In this document: positions 8,236 through 15,127 of the stretch, piece by piece | Layout of the letters: every line of letters starts with the position of its first letter | How positions within the stretch are numbered: the first letter of the stretch is position 1 | NCBI GenBank assembly: GCA_902772685.1 | Contig: CACYBO010000165.1 | Coordinates: 1 to 17,370 of the forward strand | Reading direction: 5' to 3' | Length of the DNA: 17,370 nucleotides | Source: an uncultured Eubacteriales bacterium | GTDB taxonomy: Bacteria; Bacillota; Clostridia; Peptostreptococcales; Anaerovoracaceae | Program-made: the position numbers and the translations under genes | The notes under the pieces: generated by a model | What the model was told of the DNA's origin: nothing | What the model saw: only the letters and a program-made list of their open reading frames with translations | Database searches by the model: none

Positions 8236-9348
8236 ATGGCAACTAAAAACGACAATATGTACAACGAAGGATTCGCGAGTAACGAAGAACGTGAGAAGGC
8301 GTTGGCAAGCGCTATGGCGCAGATCCAGAAGCAGTTCGGCAAAGGCGCTGTTATGAAACTGGGTGATGACAATGCCAGACTCAATATTGAAGCGATATCC
8401 ACCGGCTCTATCAGCCTTGACATGGCGACAGGAATCGGTGGCGTGCCACGCGGCCGAATCGTTGAGATATACGGACCGGAATCATCTGGTAAGACAACAC
8501 TGACACTGCACATTATAGCAGAAGCGCAGAAGAACGGTGGCAAAGCCGCATTCATAGATGCAGAACACGCTCTCGACCCGGAATATGCGCGCAACATGGG
8601 TGTTGATGTTGATGAACTCCTGGTCGCACAGCCGGATTATGGTGAGCAGGCGCTGGAAATCGCAGAGACTCTGGTCAGGAGCGGCGCTCTCGATGTTGTC
8701 GTCGTCGACTCTGTTGCAGCACTCGTTCCGAAACATGAAATCGATGGCGCGATGGGTGACGCAGCGGTGGGACTGCAGGCCAGACTCATGTCTCAGGCTC
8801 TCAGAAAGCTCGCCGGAGTAATCAATAAGACGAACACGACTATCATTTTCATCAATCAGCTGCGTGAGAAAATCGGCATTATGTTCGGTAATCCGGAGAC
8901 GACAACCGGTGGCCGCGCCCTGAAGTTTTTCTCAACTATGAGAATCGATGTCAGGAGAATCGATTCAATTAAAGTAGGCGATCAGGTTCTCGGGAACAGA
9001 ACGAAAGCTAAGATTGTCAAGAATAAGGTGGCGCCTCCATTCAAACAGGCTGAGTTCGACATCATGTACGGCAAAGGCATTTCCAAATCCGGTGACATAC
9101 TTGACTGTGCGGTTGACGCAGGACTACTTGAAAAGGCGGGATCCTGGTACAGCTATAAGGGCGACAGAATCGGCCAGGGCAGAGAAAACGTCAAATCTTA
9201 TCTTGAGACCAATCCTCAGGTTATGGACGAACTCCAGGATCAGCTACTCGGGATGCTTAAAGCTTCACGCGCAGGCGACAATGATGAAGGCCGGGACGGA
9301 TTGCCTGACGGACTCAAGGTGGATGAAGATGGGGTAATCATCGATTGA
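8236..9348 (+). CDS. recA: Recombinase RecA
   Basis: RecA forms the ATP-dependent filament on single-stranded DNA for homologous recombination and triggers LexA self-cleavage in the SOS response. It is 370 residues long from the ATG at 8236. Walker A GPESSGKTT is at residues 80-88 (Lys86). The core also shows 'VVVDSVAALVP' (Walker B), 'GLQARLMSQALRKL' and 'IIFINQLREKIG', all standard RecA signatures. The C-terminal tail is acidic, as in other RecA proteins where it limits filament loading. Control is by LexA through two perfect boxes. The gene is monocistronic by its promoter and terminator; rny, which often follows recA in Bacillota, is not here. Confidence 0.98.
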   Translation: MATKNDNMYNEGFASNEEREKALASAMAQIQKQFGKGAVMKLGDDNARLNIEAISTGSISLDMATGIGGVPRGRIVEIYGPESSGKTTLTLHIIAEAQKNGGKAAFIDAEHALDPEYARNMGVDVDELLVAQPDYGEQALEIAETLVRSGALDVVVVDSVAALVPKHEIDGAMGDAAVGLQARLMSQALRKLAGVINKTNTTIIFINQLREKIGIMFGNPETTTGGRALKFFSTMRIDVRRIDSIKVGDQVLGNRTKAKIVKNKVAPPFKQAEFDIMYGKGISKSGDILDCAVDAGLLEKAGSWYSYKGDRIGQGRENVKSYLETNPQVMDELQDQLLGMLKASRAGDNDEGRDGLPDGLKVDEDGVIID

Positions 9349-9390
9349 TCATCGAATGTAGATGAAACGATTGGCAAATAGATGAGTTTC

Positions 9391-9421
9391 AGAACACCGG
9401 ATATGATTCCGGTGTTCTTTT
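9391..9421 (+). terminator. Rho-independent terminator after recA
   Basis: Perfect 11-bp stem (9391-9401 with 9408-9418), 6-nt loop TATGAT, followed by TTT. It isolates recA from the rplU operon. Confidence 0.88.
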
Positions 9422-9456
9422 ATCCGCAATTATACGTGAAAACACGAAAAAAGTGC

Positions 9457-9486
9457 TTTACAAAGGGGTTGCACTTGTTGTATAGT
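9457..9486 (+). promoter_or_regulatory. rplU-rpmA promoter
   Basis: TTTACA at 9457-9462 and TATAGT at 9481-9486 with an 18-nt spacer, both 5/6 matches to consensus. Expected start near 9493, leaving a leader of about 90 nt before rplU. Confidence 0.7.
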
Positions 9487-9492
9487 AACGGA

Positions 9493-9573
9493 GTATGAGC
9501 CGCTCGAACAGGGCTATTTAAACGTGCGCAATAACGGCGGACTGCCCCGGTAGGCGAGACTGGTTAGAGGAGG
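9493..9573 (+). ncRNA. Ribosomal protein L21 leader (cis-regulatory RNA)
   Basis: A structured 5' leader directly upstream of rplU, where Bacillota carry the L21 leader (Rfam family L21_leader), a presumed autoregulatory element bound by L21. Visible nested pairing: AGCC (9498-9501) with GGTT (9562-9565), CTCG (9503-9506) with CGAG (9555-9558), GGGC (9511-9514) with GCCC (9544-9547), and a short inner CGT/ACG (9523-9525 with 9534-9536). The closing helix ends exactly where the AGAGGAGG ribosome binding site (9566-9573) begins, which suits control of translation initiation. The family assignment is from position and layout; I did not run a covariance model. Confidence 0.75.
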
Positions 9574-9583
9574 AAGAAATTTA

Positions 9584-10111
9584 ATGTACGCAATTATTGA
9601 AACAGGCGGAAAACAGTACAAGGTACAGAACGGTGATCAGATCAGAGTTGAAAAGCTGAATGCTGAAGCCGGAAGCACTGTAGTATTTGACAAGGTCCTC
9701 GCTGCAGGAGAAGGATCCGACATCAAGGTTGGAACTCCTTATCTCGATGGGCTTACTGTTGAAGGAGAAGTTATTGAGTCCGGTAAGGGCGATAAGGTAA
9801 TCATCTTCAAGTACAAGGCTAAGAAGGATTACAGAAAGAAGCAGGGTCACAGACAGCCGTACACACTGGTTGAGATCAACTCAGTAGCAGGTGTTAAGGC
9901 TGAACCGAAGAAGGAAGAACCTGCAGTAGAAGCTGAGGCTCCGGCTGAAGAAGCACCAGTTGCTGAAGAAGCGGAAGCTCCGGCTGAAGATAAGCCGCTC
10001 GACAAGATGCTCAAGGCAGAACTGATCGAATATGCTGAGAAGAACGGTATTGAGATCGATGCCAAGGCAACAAAGGCTGTCATACTCGATGCAATCAATG
10101 CAGCTAAATAA
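9584..10111 (+). CDS. rplU: 50S ribosomal protein bL21 with C-terminal linker and SAP/HeH-like extension
   Basis: Large-subunit protein that binds 23S rRNA domain II and L20. Residues 1-103 are an ordinary L21 ('MYAIIETGGKQYKV' to 'PYTLVEINSV'). The protein is 175 residues, about 70 longer than usual. Residues 104-138 are an Ala/Glu/Pro-rich acidic linker holding an imperfect 13-residue repeat (EAEAPAEEAPVAE then EAEAPAED). Residues 139-173 ('LDKMLKAELIEYAEKNGIEI' onward) look like a small helix-extended-loop-helix module of the SAP / HeH-LEM / Rho-N type. There is no frameshift or stop between body and extension, so it is a true fusion. The start has AGAGGAGG upstream and follows the L21 leader. 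rpmA follows after 40 nt without ysxB/prp. Confidence 0.95.
   Translation: MYAIIETGGKQYKVQNGDQIRVEKLNAEAGSTVVFDKVLAAGEGSDIKVGTPYLDGLTVEGEVIESGKGDKVIIFKYKAKKDYRKKQGHRQPYTLVEINSVAGVKAEPKKEEPAVEAEAPAEEAPVAEEAEAPAEDKPLDKMLKAELIEYAEKNGIEIDAKATKAVILDAINAAK
9938..9990 (+). repeat. Imperfect 39-bp tandem repeat in the rplU linker
   Basis: The 14-nt word GCTCCGGCTGAAGA occurs at 9938-9951 and again at 9977-9990, exactly 39 nt (13 codons) apart. At protein level it is the EAEAPAE duplication. It suggests the L21 linker grew by an in-frame duplication. Confidence 0.7.
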
Positions 10112-10151
10112 GAAAATTAGAGTTTAGATTGATTATACAAGGAGGTAATCC

Positions 10152-10412
10152 ATGGCAAGTAAAAAAGGTGTAGGAAGCTCGAAGAACGGTCGTGATTCCG
10201 AGTCGAAACGTCTTGGCGTTAAGACAGGAGATGGTCAGTTCGTAAGCGCCGGCAGCATTCTCGTTAGACAGAGAGGAACCAAGTTCCATCCTGGCAACAA
10301 CGTAGGCAAAGGCGGAGACGATACATTATTTGCTAAGATTGACGGAGCTGTTAAATTCGAAAGAATGGACAAGAAACGTAAGCAGGTAAGTGTATATCCT
10401 AAGGAAGCGTAA
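10152..10412 (+). CDS. rpmA: 50S ribosomal protein bL27 (no cleavable N-terminal extension)
   Basis: L27 sits at the peptidyl-transferase centre, where its N-terminal tail reaches the P-site tRNA. It has 86 residues with the typical 'KGVGSSKNGRDSESKRLGVK' and 'RQRGTKFHPG'. Most Bacillota L27 proteins start with about nine extra residues ending in a Phe-Ala motif and cleaved by the Prp protease. Here the protein begins directly as 'MASKKGVGS', with a consensus AAGGAGGT before it and an in-frame TAA at 10146-10148, so no extended form can exist. After Met removal the N-terminus would be Ala, as in E. coli L27. It is co-transcribed with rplU. Confidence 0.97.
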   Translation: MASKKGVGSSKNGRDSESKRLGVKTGDGQFVSAGSILVRQRGTKFHPGNNVGKGGDDTLFAKIDGAVKFERMDKKRKQVSVYPKEA

Positions 10413-10420
10413 GCTATTCG

Positions 10421-10446
10421 AGCCCCTAACCATGTTAGGGGCTTTT
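10421..10446 (+). terminator. Rho-independent terminator between rpmA and obgE
   Basis: A 9-bp perfect stem (AGCCCCTAA at 10421-10429, TTAGGGGCT at 10435-10443), 5-nt loop, with TTTT at 10443-10446. The T-run is short and I found no clear promoter between it and obgE, so it may only partly stop transcription and set the L27:Obg ratio. Confidence 0.8.
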
Positions 10447-10484
10447 ATAGTTGCGGATTCATAGAGTACTTGGAATTCACAGGT

Positions 10485-11816
10485 ATGTTTGTAGACAGAG
10501 CAAAAATTACAATTAAATCAGGAAAAGGCGGTAACGGAGCGGTTACGTTCAGAAGAGAGCCATTTGTCCCGGAAGGCGGCCCTGACGGCGGTGACGGCGG
10601 CAAGGGCGGAGATGTTGTATTCCTCGCGGATGAAAACCTGAGGACACTGATGGACTTCAGATATAAGAGGAAATACGAGGCGGAAAGCGGCCAGAACGGG
10701 ATGAAGAAGAAACGCTTCGGAAAGAACGGCGAGGATCTCATCATCAAGGTTCCCGTGGGGACCATGGTCATTGATGAGGCGACAGGCAAAATCATGGCGG
10801 ACATGACGAATCATGGCCAGTCTTTTGTTGCGGCAAAAGGCGGCAGAGGAGGAAGGGGAAACGCCAGATTTGCTACGCCTACCCGGCAGGCGCCGAATTT
10901 CGCAGAGGCCGGAGGTTTCGCGAAAGAACGGCAGGTAATCCTCGAGATGAAACTCATAGCGGATGTGGGGCTCGTAGGTTTTCCTAATGTGGGCAAGTCC
11001 TCACTCCTTTTACAGGCTACAAGCGCGAAACCGAAGATCGCGAACTATCATTTCACGACGATAGATCCTAATCTGGGCGTCGTCAATCTGTACGACAGTA
11101 GTTTTGTTATGGCGGACATAGCCGGAATTATTGAAGGCGCACATGAAGGCGCAGGTCTTGGCCACTACTTCCTGAAGCATGTGGAACGTACCAAGGTGCT
11201 CATACACATAGTCGACGTATCAGGAAGCGAAGGAAGAGATCCAAAAGAAGACTTTGATAAGATCAACGATGAGCTGGCTAAATACAGCCCTAAACTCATG
11301 AAAAAGCCGCAGATCGTCGCGGCGAACAAAATAGATGTCCTCGGCTGTGCGGACACGGACGACGCTGAAATATGTGAAGAATATTTAGAATTCAGAGAGT
11401 ACGCGGAGAGCAAAGGATACAAAGTCATGCCTTTGTCAGCGGCAGCAGGTTTCGGCGTGAAGGAACTGATTGACGAAGCATACAGACTGTTGCTGGAGGT
11501 CGAGGCCAATCCTCCGGAGGATGATGCAGAACTGGAATACTTTGATTTTGATGTGGATGATGCCGACGAGGATTACAGGAAGGTCTTCGCTGAATATGAT
11601 GGTGAAAACTACAACATCACCGGAAGGCAGCTTGAGAAAATATTCAATTCGACCAATTTCAACGATGCCGGCTCCAGAAGATATCTGTTCAAATACATTG
11701 AAAACAGCGGGGTGTATGAGGAACTCAAAGAGATGGGAATAGAGGAGGGCGATACAATCAAGCTCTTCGACATGGAATTTGAGTATTATGATGAAGAATA
11801 TGACTATGACATGTAA
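10485..11816 (+). CDS. obgE: GTPase ObgE/CgtA
   Basis: Essential GTPase that binds the 50S subunit during late assembly and links ribosome production to ppGpp and stress. It is 443 residues from the ATG at 10485. The glycine-rich Obg domain is at 1-158. The G domain has G1 'GFPNVGKSS' at 165-173 (Lys171), G2 within 'YHFTTIDPNLG', G3 'DIAGIIEGAHEGAGLG', G4 'NKID' at 281-284 and G5 'SAAAGFG'. The C-terminal OCT domain (about 345-430) ends in an acidic Tyr/Asp/Glu tail. Family members normally begin 'MFVDxxKI', which supports 10485. An in-frame TTG at 10470 would add five residues and cannot be excluded, since neither start has a strong ribosome binding site. rpmA-obgE adjacency is widely conserved. 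The next gene overlaps its 3' end. Confidence 0.96.
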   Translation: MFVDRAKITIKSGKGGNGAVTFRREPFVPEGGPDGGDGGKGGDVVFLADENLRTLMDFRYKRKYEAESGQNGMKKKRFGKNGEDLIIKVPVGTMVIDEATGKIMADMTNHGQSFVAAKGGRGGRGNARFATPTRQAPNFAEAGGFAKERQVILEMKLIADVGLVGFPNVGKSSLLLQATSAKPKIANYHFTTIDPNLGVVNLYDSSFVMADIAGIIEGAHEGAGLGHYFLKHVERTKVLIHIVDVSGSEGRDPKEDFDKINDELAKYSPKLMKKPQIVAANKIDVLGCADTDDAEICEEYLEFREYAESKGYKVMPLSAAAGFGVKELIDEAYRLLLEVEANPPEDDAELEYFDFDVDDADEDYRKVFAEYDGENYNITGRQLEKIFNSTNFNDAGSRRYLFKYIENSGVYEELKEMGIEEGDTIKLFDMEFEYYDEEYDYDM

Positions 11817-12465
11817 TCATCCGGATAAAGAAAGGTGCTTTCAGTATCTGAAAGAGTACGGCACGCCTGAACATGTGATCGGTCACTGCCGGGCAGTTGC
11901 AGAAACGGCCTGCCGCATCGGCAGCGCCTTAAATGCAGCAGGGGGCACATTTGCGCCTGCTGTCGCACAGGTGGAGTTCTGCAGCTATGAGGGTGATAAT
12001 GGTCATATACGCCATAGAATCGACAAATCCAGAACGGAAATCGATACCGGCTCATTGAGGCCTTTTGACATTGAACTCACAAGGGCAGCGGGGCTTTTGC
12101 ATGATATGGCAAGAGTCGAAGAGGAGCATTGGGAGGCTGCGGCGCGATTCTGTATGCAGGAAGGCCTGACTGAAGAGGCGAAGATCATACGAATCCATAT
12201 GCAGTATGAGTTCACCACTGACGCCTGGCATCTGACCGAAGCCGATCTTGTCTGCCTTGGGGACAGGCTTGTGCTTGAAGACCACTATTCGGGAATTGAT
12301 GAACGCATGGATTATATCATCGCTAAGGCGGAACGGCAGGGCAATATGCAGGCCAGAGCCGTTATTTTGCGGAAAAAAGAAGAGACAAAAGTCCTTTTGA
12401 GACAGATAGAGGAACGAATCGGCATGAGCCTTGATGAGCTCATGTCGGATATGGAAAATGATTGA
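11806..12465 (+). CDS. HD-domain hydrolase, function unknown
   Basis: A 219-residue HD-superfamily protein, probably a metal-dependent phosphohydrolase. The first metal His is in 'PEHVIGHCRAVAETACRIG', the HD pair is in 'RAAGLLHDMARVEEEHWEAA', a further His is in 'IIRIHMQYE' and the last Asp is probably in 'LGDRLVLEDHYSG'. The pattern most resembles the HD domains attached to MobA/MocA-like nucleotidyltransferases, but no transferase domain is present. Between the first helix and the HD pair lies an insert of about 35-40 residues ('FAPAVAQVEF' to 'TEIDTGSLRP') not usual in compact HD domains. The start is uncertain: the in-frame TTG at 11779 and ATGs at 11788, 11791, 11800 and 11806 all overlap obgE, and I list the shortest overlap. 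The next gene overlaps its stop by 8 nt, so the three are translationally coupled. The substrate is unknown. Confidence 0.82.
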   Translation: MTCNHPDKERCFQYLKEYGTPEHVIGHCRAVAETACRIGSALNAAGGTFAPAVAQVEFCSYEGDNGHIRHRIDKSRTEIDTGSLRPFDIELTRAAGLLHDMARVEEEHWEAAARFCMQEGLTEEAKIIRIHMQYEFTTDAWHLTEADLVCLGDRLVLEDHYSGIDERMDYIIAKAERQGNMQARAVILRKKEETKVLLRQIEERIGMSLDELMSDMEND

Positions 12466-14368
12466 CAGAGAACTGGACAGTATTCTGAAACGCGTTGAGA
12501 AACCTGCGCGGTATACAGGCGGAGAAGTGAACATTGTCAGGAAAGATCCTGACAGTGTTGATGTTCGTATGGGATTTGCTTTCCCGGACACCTATGAGAT
12601 AGGAATGTCTTATATGGGAATGCAGATCCTTTATAATATTCTGAACTCCAATGACAGAATATACTGCGAGAGGCTGTTCGCTCCGGCTGACGATATGGAA
12701 GAAATCATGAGGGACAAGGGCCGGAAACTCTTCACACTTGAGACATTTACTCCTGCGGACGAGCTGGACATCATAGGTTTCACGCTTCAGTATGAGATGT
12801 CATACACCAACGTGCTCAATATGCTTGATCTTTCGGGTCTGCCGGTAAGAAAGGTCGACCGGATCAAAGCGGCGGAGCGGGGCGAACATATTCCGCTTGT
12901 GATAGCGGGAGGTCCCTGTGCATTCAATCCTGAACCTTTGGCGGATTTCATCGATGTTTTCCTCATCGGAGACGGGGAGGAACTGCTTGAGAGAGTCTGC
13001 GCGGCTTACGGTGATGCAAAGGCAGAAACAGCGTCGGAACCGGCGAATCTCCGCAGCGCGTTTTTCAGAAAGATATCCGGACTTGACGGAGTGTATATTC
13101 CTGAATTCTATGAGATTGAGTACTGGAGCGCCGGAGCAGAGCAGACAGCTGGTGCGGTCAAATCCATAAAACGGCTTGCTGATTTCGTTCCTGAGACAGT
13201 TACACGGGCAGTTGTCAGCAATCTCGATAAAACAGTATTTCCGACCTGCAATATCGTGCCGTTCATCGATACAGTACACGACAGGTCGGTTGTTGAGACA
13301 TTCAGAGGATGCACCAGAGGATGCAGATTCTGCCAGGCAGGCATGATTTACAGGCCGGTGAGAGAGAGAAAACCGGAGACGATCAAGAGGCTGGCCATGG
13401 AGCAGCTGGCAAACACGGGCCATGAGGAACTGTCGCTACTGTCTCTTTCCACCAGCGACTATTCAAAGTTCGAGGAACTGGCAACCGAGCTCATGGGACT
13501 CTGCAAAAGACAGAATGTTGCGCTGTCCCTGCCGTCCCTGAGATTGGACACCTTTTCATTTAAGGTACTCGATGAGATTCAGGGCTACCGCAAATCCGGT
13601 CTTACGTTCGCTCCGGAAGCAGGTACGCAGAGACTGCGTGATATCATAAACAAAAACATCACGGAAGATGATATCTACGGAGCGGTCAGGCAGGCGGTAG
13701 AGCTGGGATGGGAGCATATCAAGCTTTACTTCATGATTGGACTTCCGGGCGAGACCCTGGAAGATCTGGATGGAATAGCCGAGATTGCACGCAGGATTAT
13801 GGATATCAACTATGAGATCCGTGGCAGAAAAGGCGGCAGATTCAGAGTAACAGTCAGTGTTTCCAACTTTGTTCCGAAACCGCATACACCATTTCAGTGG
13901 GAGGCGCAGGACAGGCCTGAGGATTTCATAGAAAAGCACAACTACCTGTCTTCCGGACTTCGGATCAAAGGCGTTACTTTCAACTACCATGAGACGGTGA
14001 CCAGTAATCTGGAGGCTGTTTTTGCAAGAGGTGACAGAAGAACCGGGAGAATACTTGAGGAGGCATGGAGAGGCGGCTGCAGATTTGACGCCTGGTCAGA
14101 ACACTTCAGACCGGAAATATGGGAGAAAGCGTTCGATACTTGTGCTGCGGAGTTCGGATATTCAGACGGTGAAGAACTGGAAGCATTTTATAACTACAGA
14201 AAACGCGGTGAAGATGAAATCCTTCCGTGGGATATGATTCATTCATTTATCGACAGAGAATACCTTATCTCAGAAAAGCATAAGGCTGAAGAAGCAATAA
14301 CCACACCTGACTGCAGACTTGGATGCAATCTCTGCGGTGTGAACAAATACACGGAGTGCTTCGTATAG
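12458..14368 (+). CDS. TIGR03960-family B12-binding-type radical SAM protein
   Basis: A 636-residue Fe-S/radical SAM protein of the TIGR03960 family, whose reaction is unknown. The N-terminal region (about 25-230, 'FAFPDTYEIGMSYMG', 'VIAGGPCAFNPEPLADFIDV', 'FLIGDGEE') is the cobalamin-binding-like domain; I see no classical DxHxxG cobalamin ligand motif. The radical SAM cluster is Cys285-x3-Cys289-x2-Cys292 ('RGCTRGCRFCQAG'), followed by 'LSLLSLSTSDYS' and 'FAPEAGTQRLRDIINK' of the SAM barrel. The C-terminus has a second CX3CX2C set, Cys619-Cys623-Cys626, plus Cys634. The start at 12458 overlaps the HD gene stop (ATGATTGA) with GGA 8 nt upstream; the family typically begins with 'VEKPARYxGGE', here at residues 13-23. 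Its usual partner, TIGR03936, follows after 13 nt. Confidence 0.9.
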   Translation: MIDRELDSILKRVEKPARYTGGEVNIVRKDPDSVDVRMGFAFPDTYEIGMSYMGMQILYNILNSNDRIYCERLFAPADDMEEIMRDKGRKLFTLETFTPADELDIIGFTLQYEMSYTNVLNMLDLSGLPVRKVDRIKAAERGEHIPLVIAGGPCAFNPEPLADFIDVFLIGDGEELLERVCAAYGDAKAETASEPANLRSAFFRKISGLDGVYIPEFYEIEYWSAGAEQTAGAVKSIKRLADFVPETVTRAVVSNLDKTVFPTCNIVPFIDTVHDRSVVETFRGCTRGCRFCQAGMIYRPVRERKPETIKRLAMEQLANTGHEELSLLSLSTSDYSKFEELATELMGLCKRQNVALSLPSLRLDTFSFKVLDEIQGYRKSGLTFAPEAGTQRLRDIINKNITEDDIYGAVRQAVELGWEHIKLYFMIGLPGETLEDLDGIAEIARRIMDINYEIRGRKGGRFRVTVSVSNFVPKPHTPFQWEAQDRPEDFIEKHNYLSSGLRIKGVTFNYHETVTSNLEAVFARGDRRTGRILEEAWRGGCRFDAWSEHFRPEIWEKAFDTCAAEFGYSDGEELEAFYNYRKRGEDEILPWDMIHSFIDREYLISEKHKAEEAITTPDCRLGCNLCGVNKYTECFV

Positions 14369-14381
14369 AAAGACAACCGGA

Positions 14382-15083
14382 ATGAAATATGTAATACGAT
14401 TTCAAAAGACAGGCGTGATCTGCTACACATCACACCTCGACATAATGAAAGTATTCAAGCGATCCTTCAAGCGCGCAGGGATAAGATTGGCGTATTCACA
14501 GGGGTTCAACCCGCATCCTAAAATGGGATTCGCACAGCCGCTGTCTCTGGGTTATGAAGGGCTGGATGAGTATATCGAGTTTGAGACTGAAAATAATCCA
14601 TCTGCGGGAAAGACTGAATCAGCGGACGAGATACTGTCAAAATTGAAGGCGATGATGCCTGAAGGTCTGGAACTCATGTCGATAGAGGAAGCTGTTCATA
14701 ATAAAACGCTTGCAGCGAATACCATCGCAGCAGAGTATACCGTAGAAATACCGCTCCAATCCGACGCTAAGGGAACGCTGTCTGATGACCCGCATGCTCT
14801 ATGGCAGGGTTATATGGGACAGAAGGAGATAATCGCGCTCAAAAAACAGAAGAAGAAAAAGGAACCGGTGCCGGTGGATATACGTCCGAAGATACGCGAG
14901 ATGGTATTCTACCCGTCCGATACTGTTCTCCGTATTGAAATGTGTCTGGATTCAGGCAGTGAATCAAATCTGAGCCCGGAACTGGTTATCGCGACCCTCC
15001 TTGAGAGATTTGACCTGGCGGTGCCGAGAAGCGACATTAAGGTGACGAGAAGAAAAATACATTTCAAGGAAATATTGACATAA
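14382..15083 (+). CDS. TIGR03936 (DUF2344) radical-SAM-linked protein
   Basis: A 233-residue protein of the TIGR03936/DUF2344 family, found beside or fused to TIGR03960 proteins; its biochemical role is unknown. The N-terminal half carries the family core: 'YTSHLDIMKVFKRSFKRAGI', 'YSQGFNPHPKMGFAQPLSLG' and 'DEYIEFE'. A Lys-rich stretch (around 'LKKQKKKKEPVP') lies in the second half. The pair is often followed by rng (RNase E/G) and then rplU-rpmA. Here rng is absent and the ribosomal genes lie upstream instead. The stop codon overlaps the left arm of a terminator and the -35 box of the next promoter lies in its last codons. Only a weak ribosome binding site is visible, so coupling to the upstream gene is likely. 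Confidence 0.88.
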   Translation: MKYVIRFQKTGVICYTSHLDIMKVFKRSFKRAGIRLAYSQGFNPHPKMGFAQPLSLGYEGLDEYIEFETENNPSAGKTESADEILSKLKAMMPEGLELMSIEEAVHNKTLAANTIAAEYTVEIPLQSDAKGTLSDDPHALWQGYMGQKEIIALKKQKKKKEPVPVDIRPKIREMVFYPSDTVLRIEMCLDSGSESNLSPELVIATLLERFDLAVPRSDIKVTRRKIHFKEILT

Positions 15084-15103
15084 AATACCAATCGTGCAAT
15101 AAT
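15075..15103 (+). promoter_or_regulatory. comEA promoter nested in a terminator
   Basis: Consensus TTGACA at 15075-15080, exactly 17 nt, then AATAAT at 15098-15103 (5/6) preceded by TGC (15095-15097), an extended -10. Expected start about 15110, after the left arm but before the right arm of the hairpin at 15083-15123, so the new transcript cannot form that terminator. Confidence 0.65.
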
Positions 15104-15127
15104 CCAAAGCAGGATTGGTATTTTTTT
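15083..15127 (+). terminator. Terminator of the obgE-to-TIGR03936 operon
   Basis: Perfect 11-bp stem (15083-15093 with 15113-15123), 19-nt loop, and seven T's at 15121-15127. The stem begins on the last base of the TAA stop codon of the upstream gene. An alternative 5-bp hairpin AATCC/GGATT (15101-15105 with 15112-15116) shares bases with the right arm. The loop contains the comEA -10 element. Confidence 0.85.

Noticed and set aside
12800..13423. 207-codon open frame on the - strand opposite the radical SAM gene
   Set aside because: It is a shadow of the TIGR03960 coding frame with no domain signature of its own.
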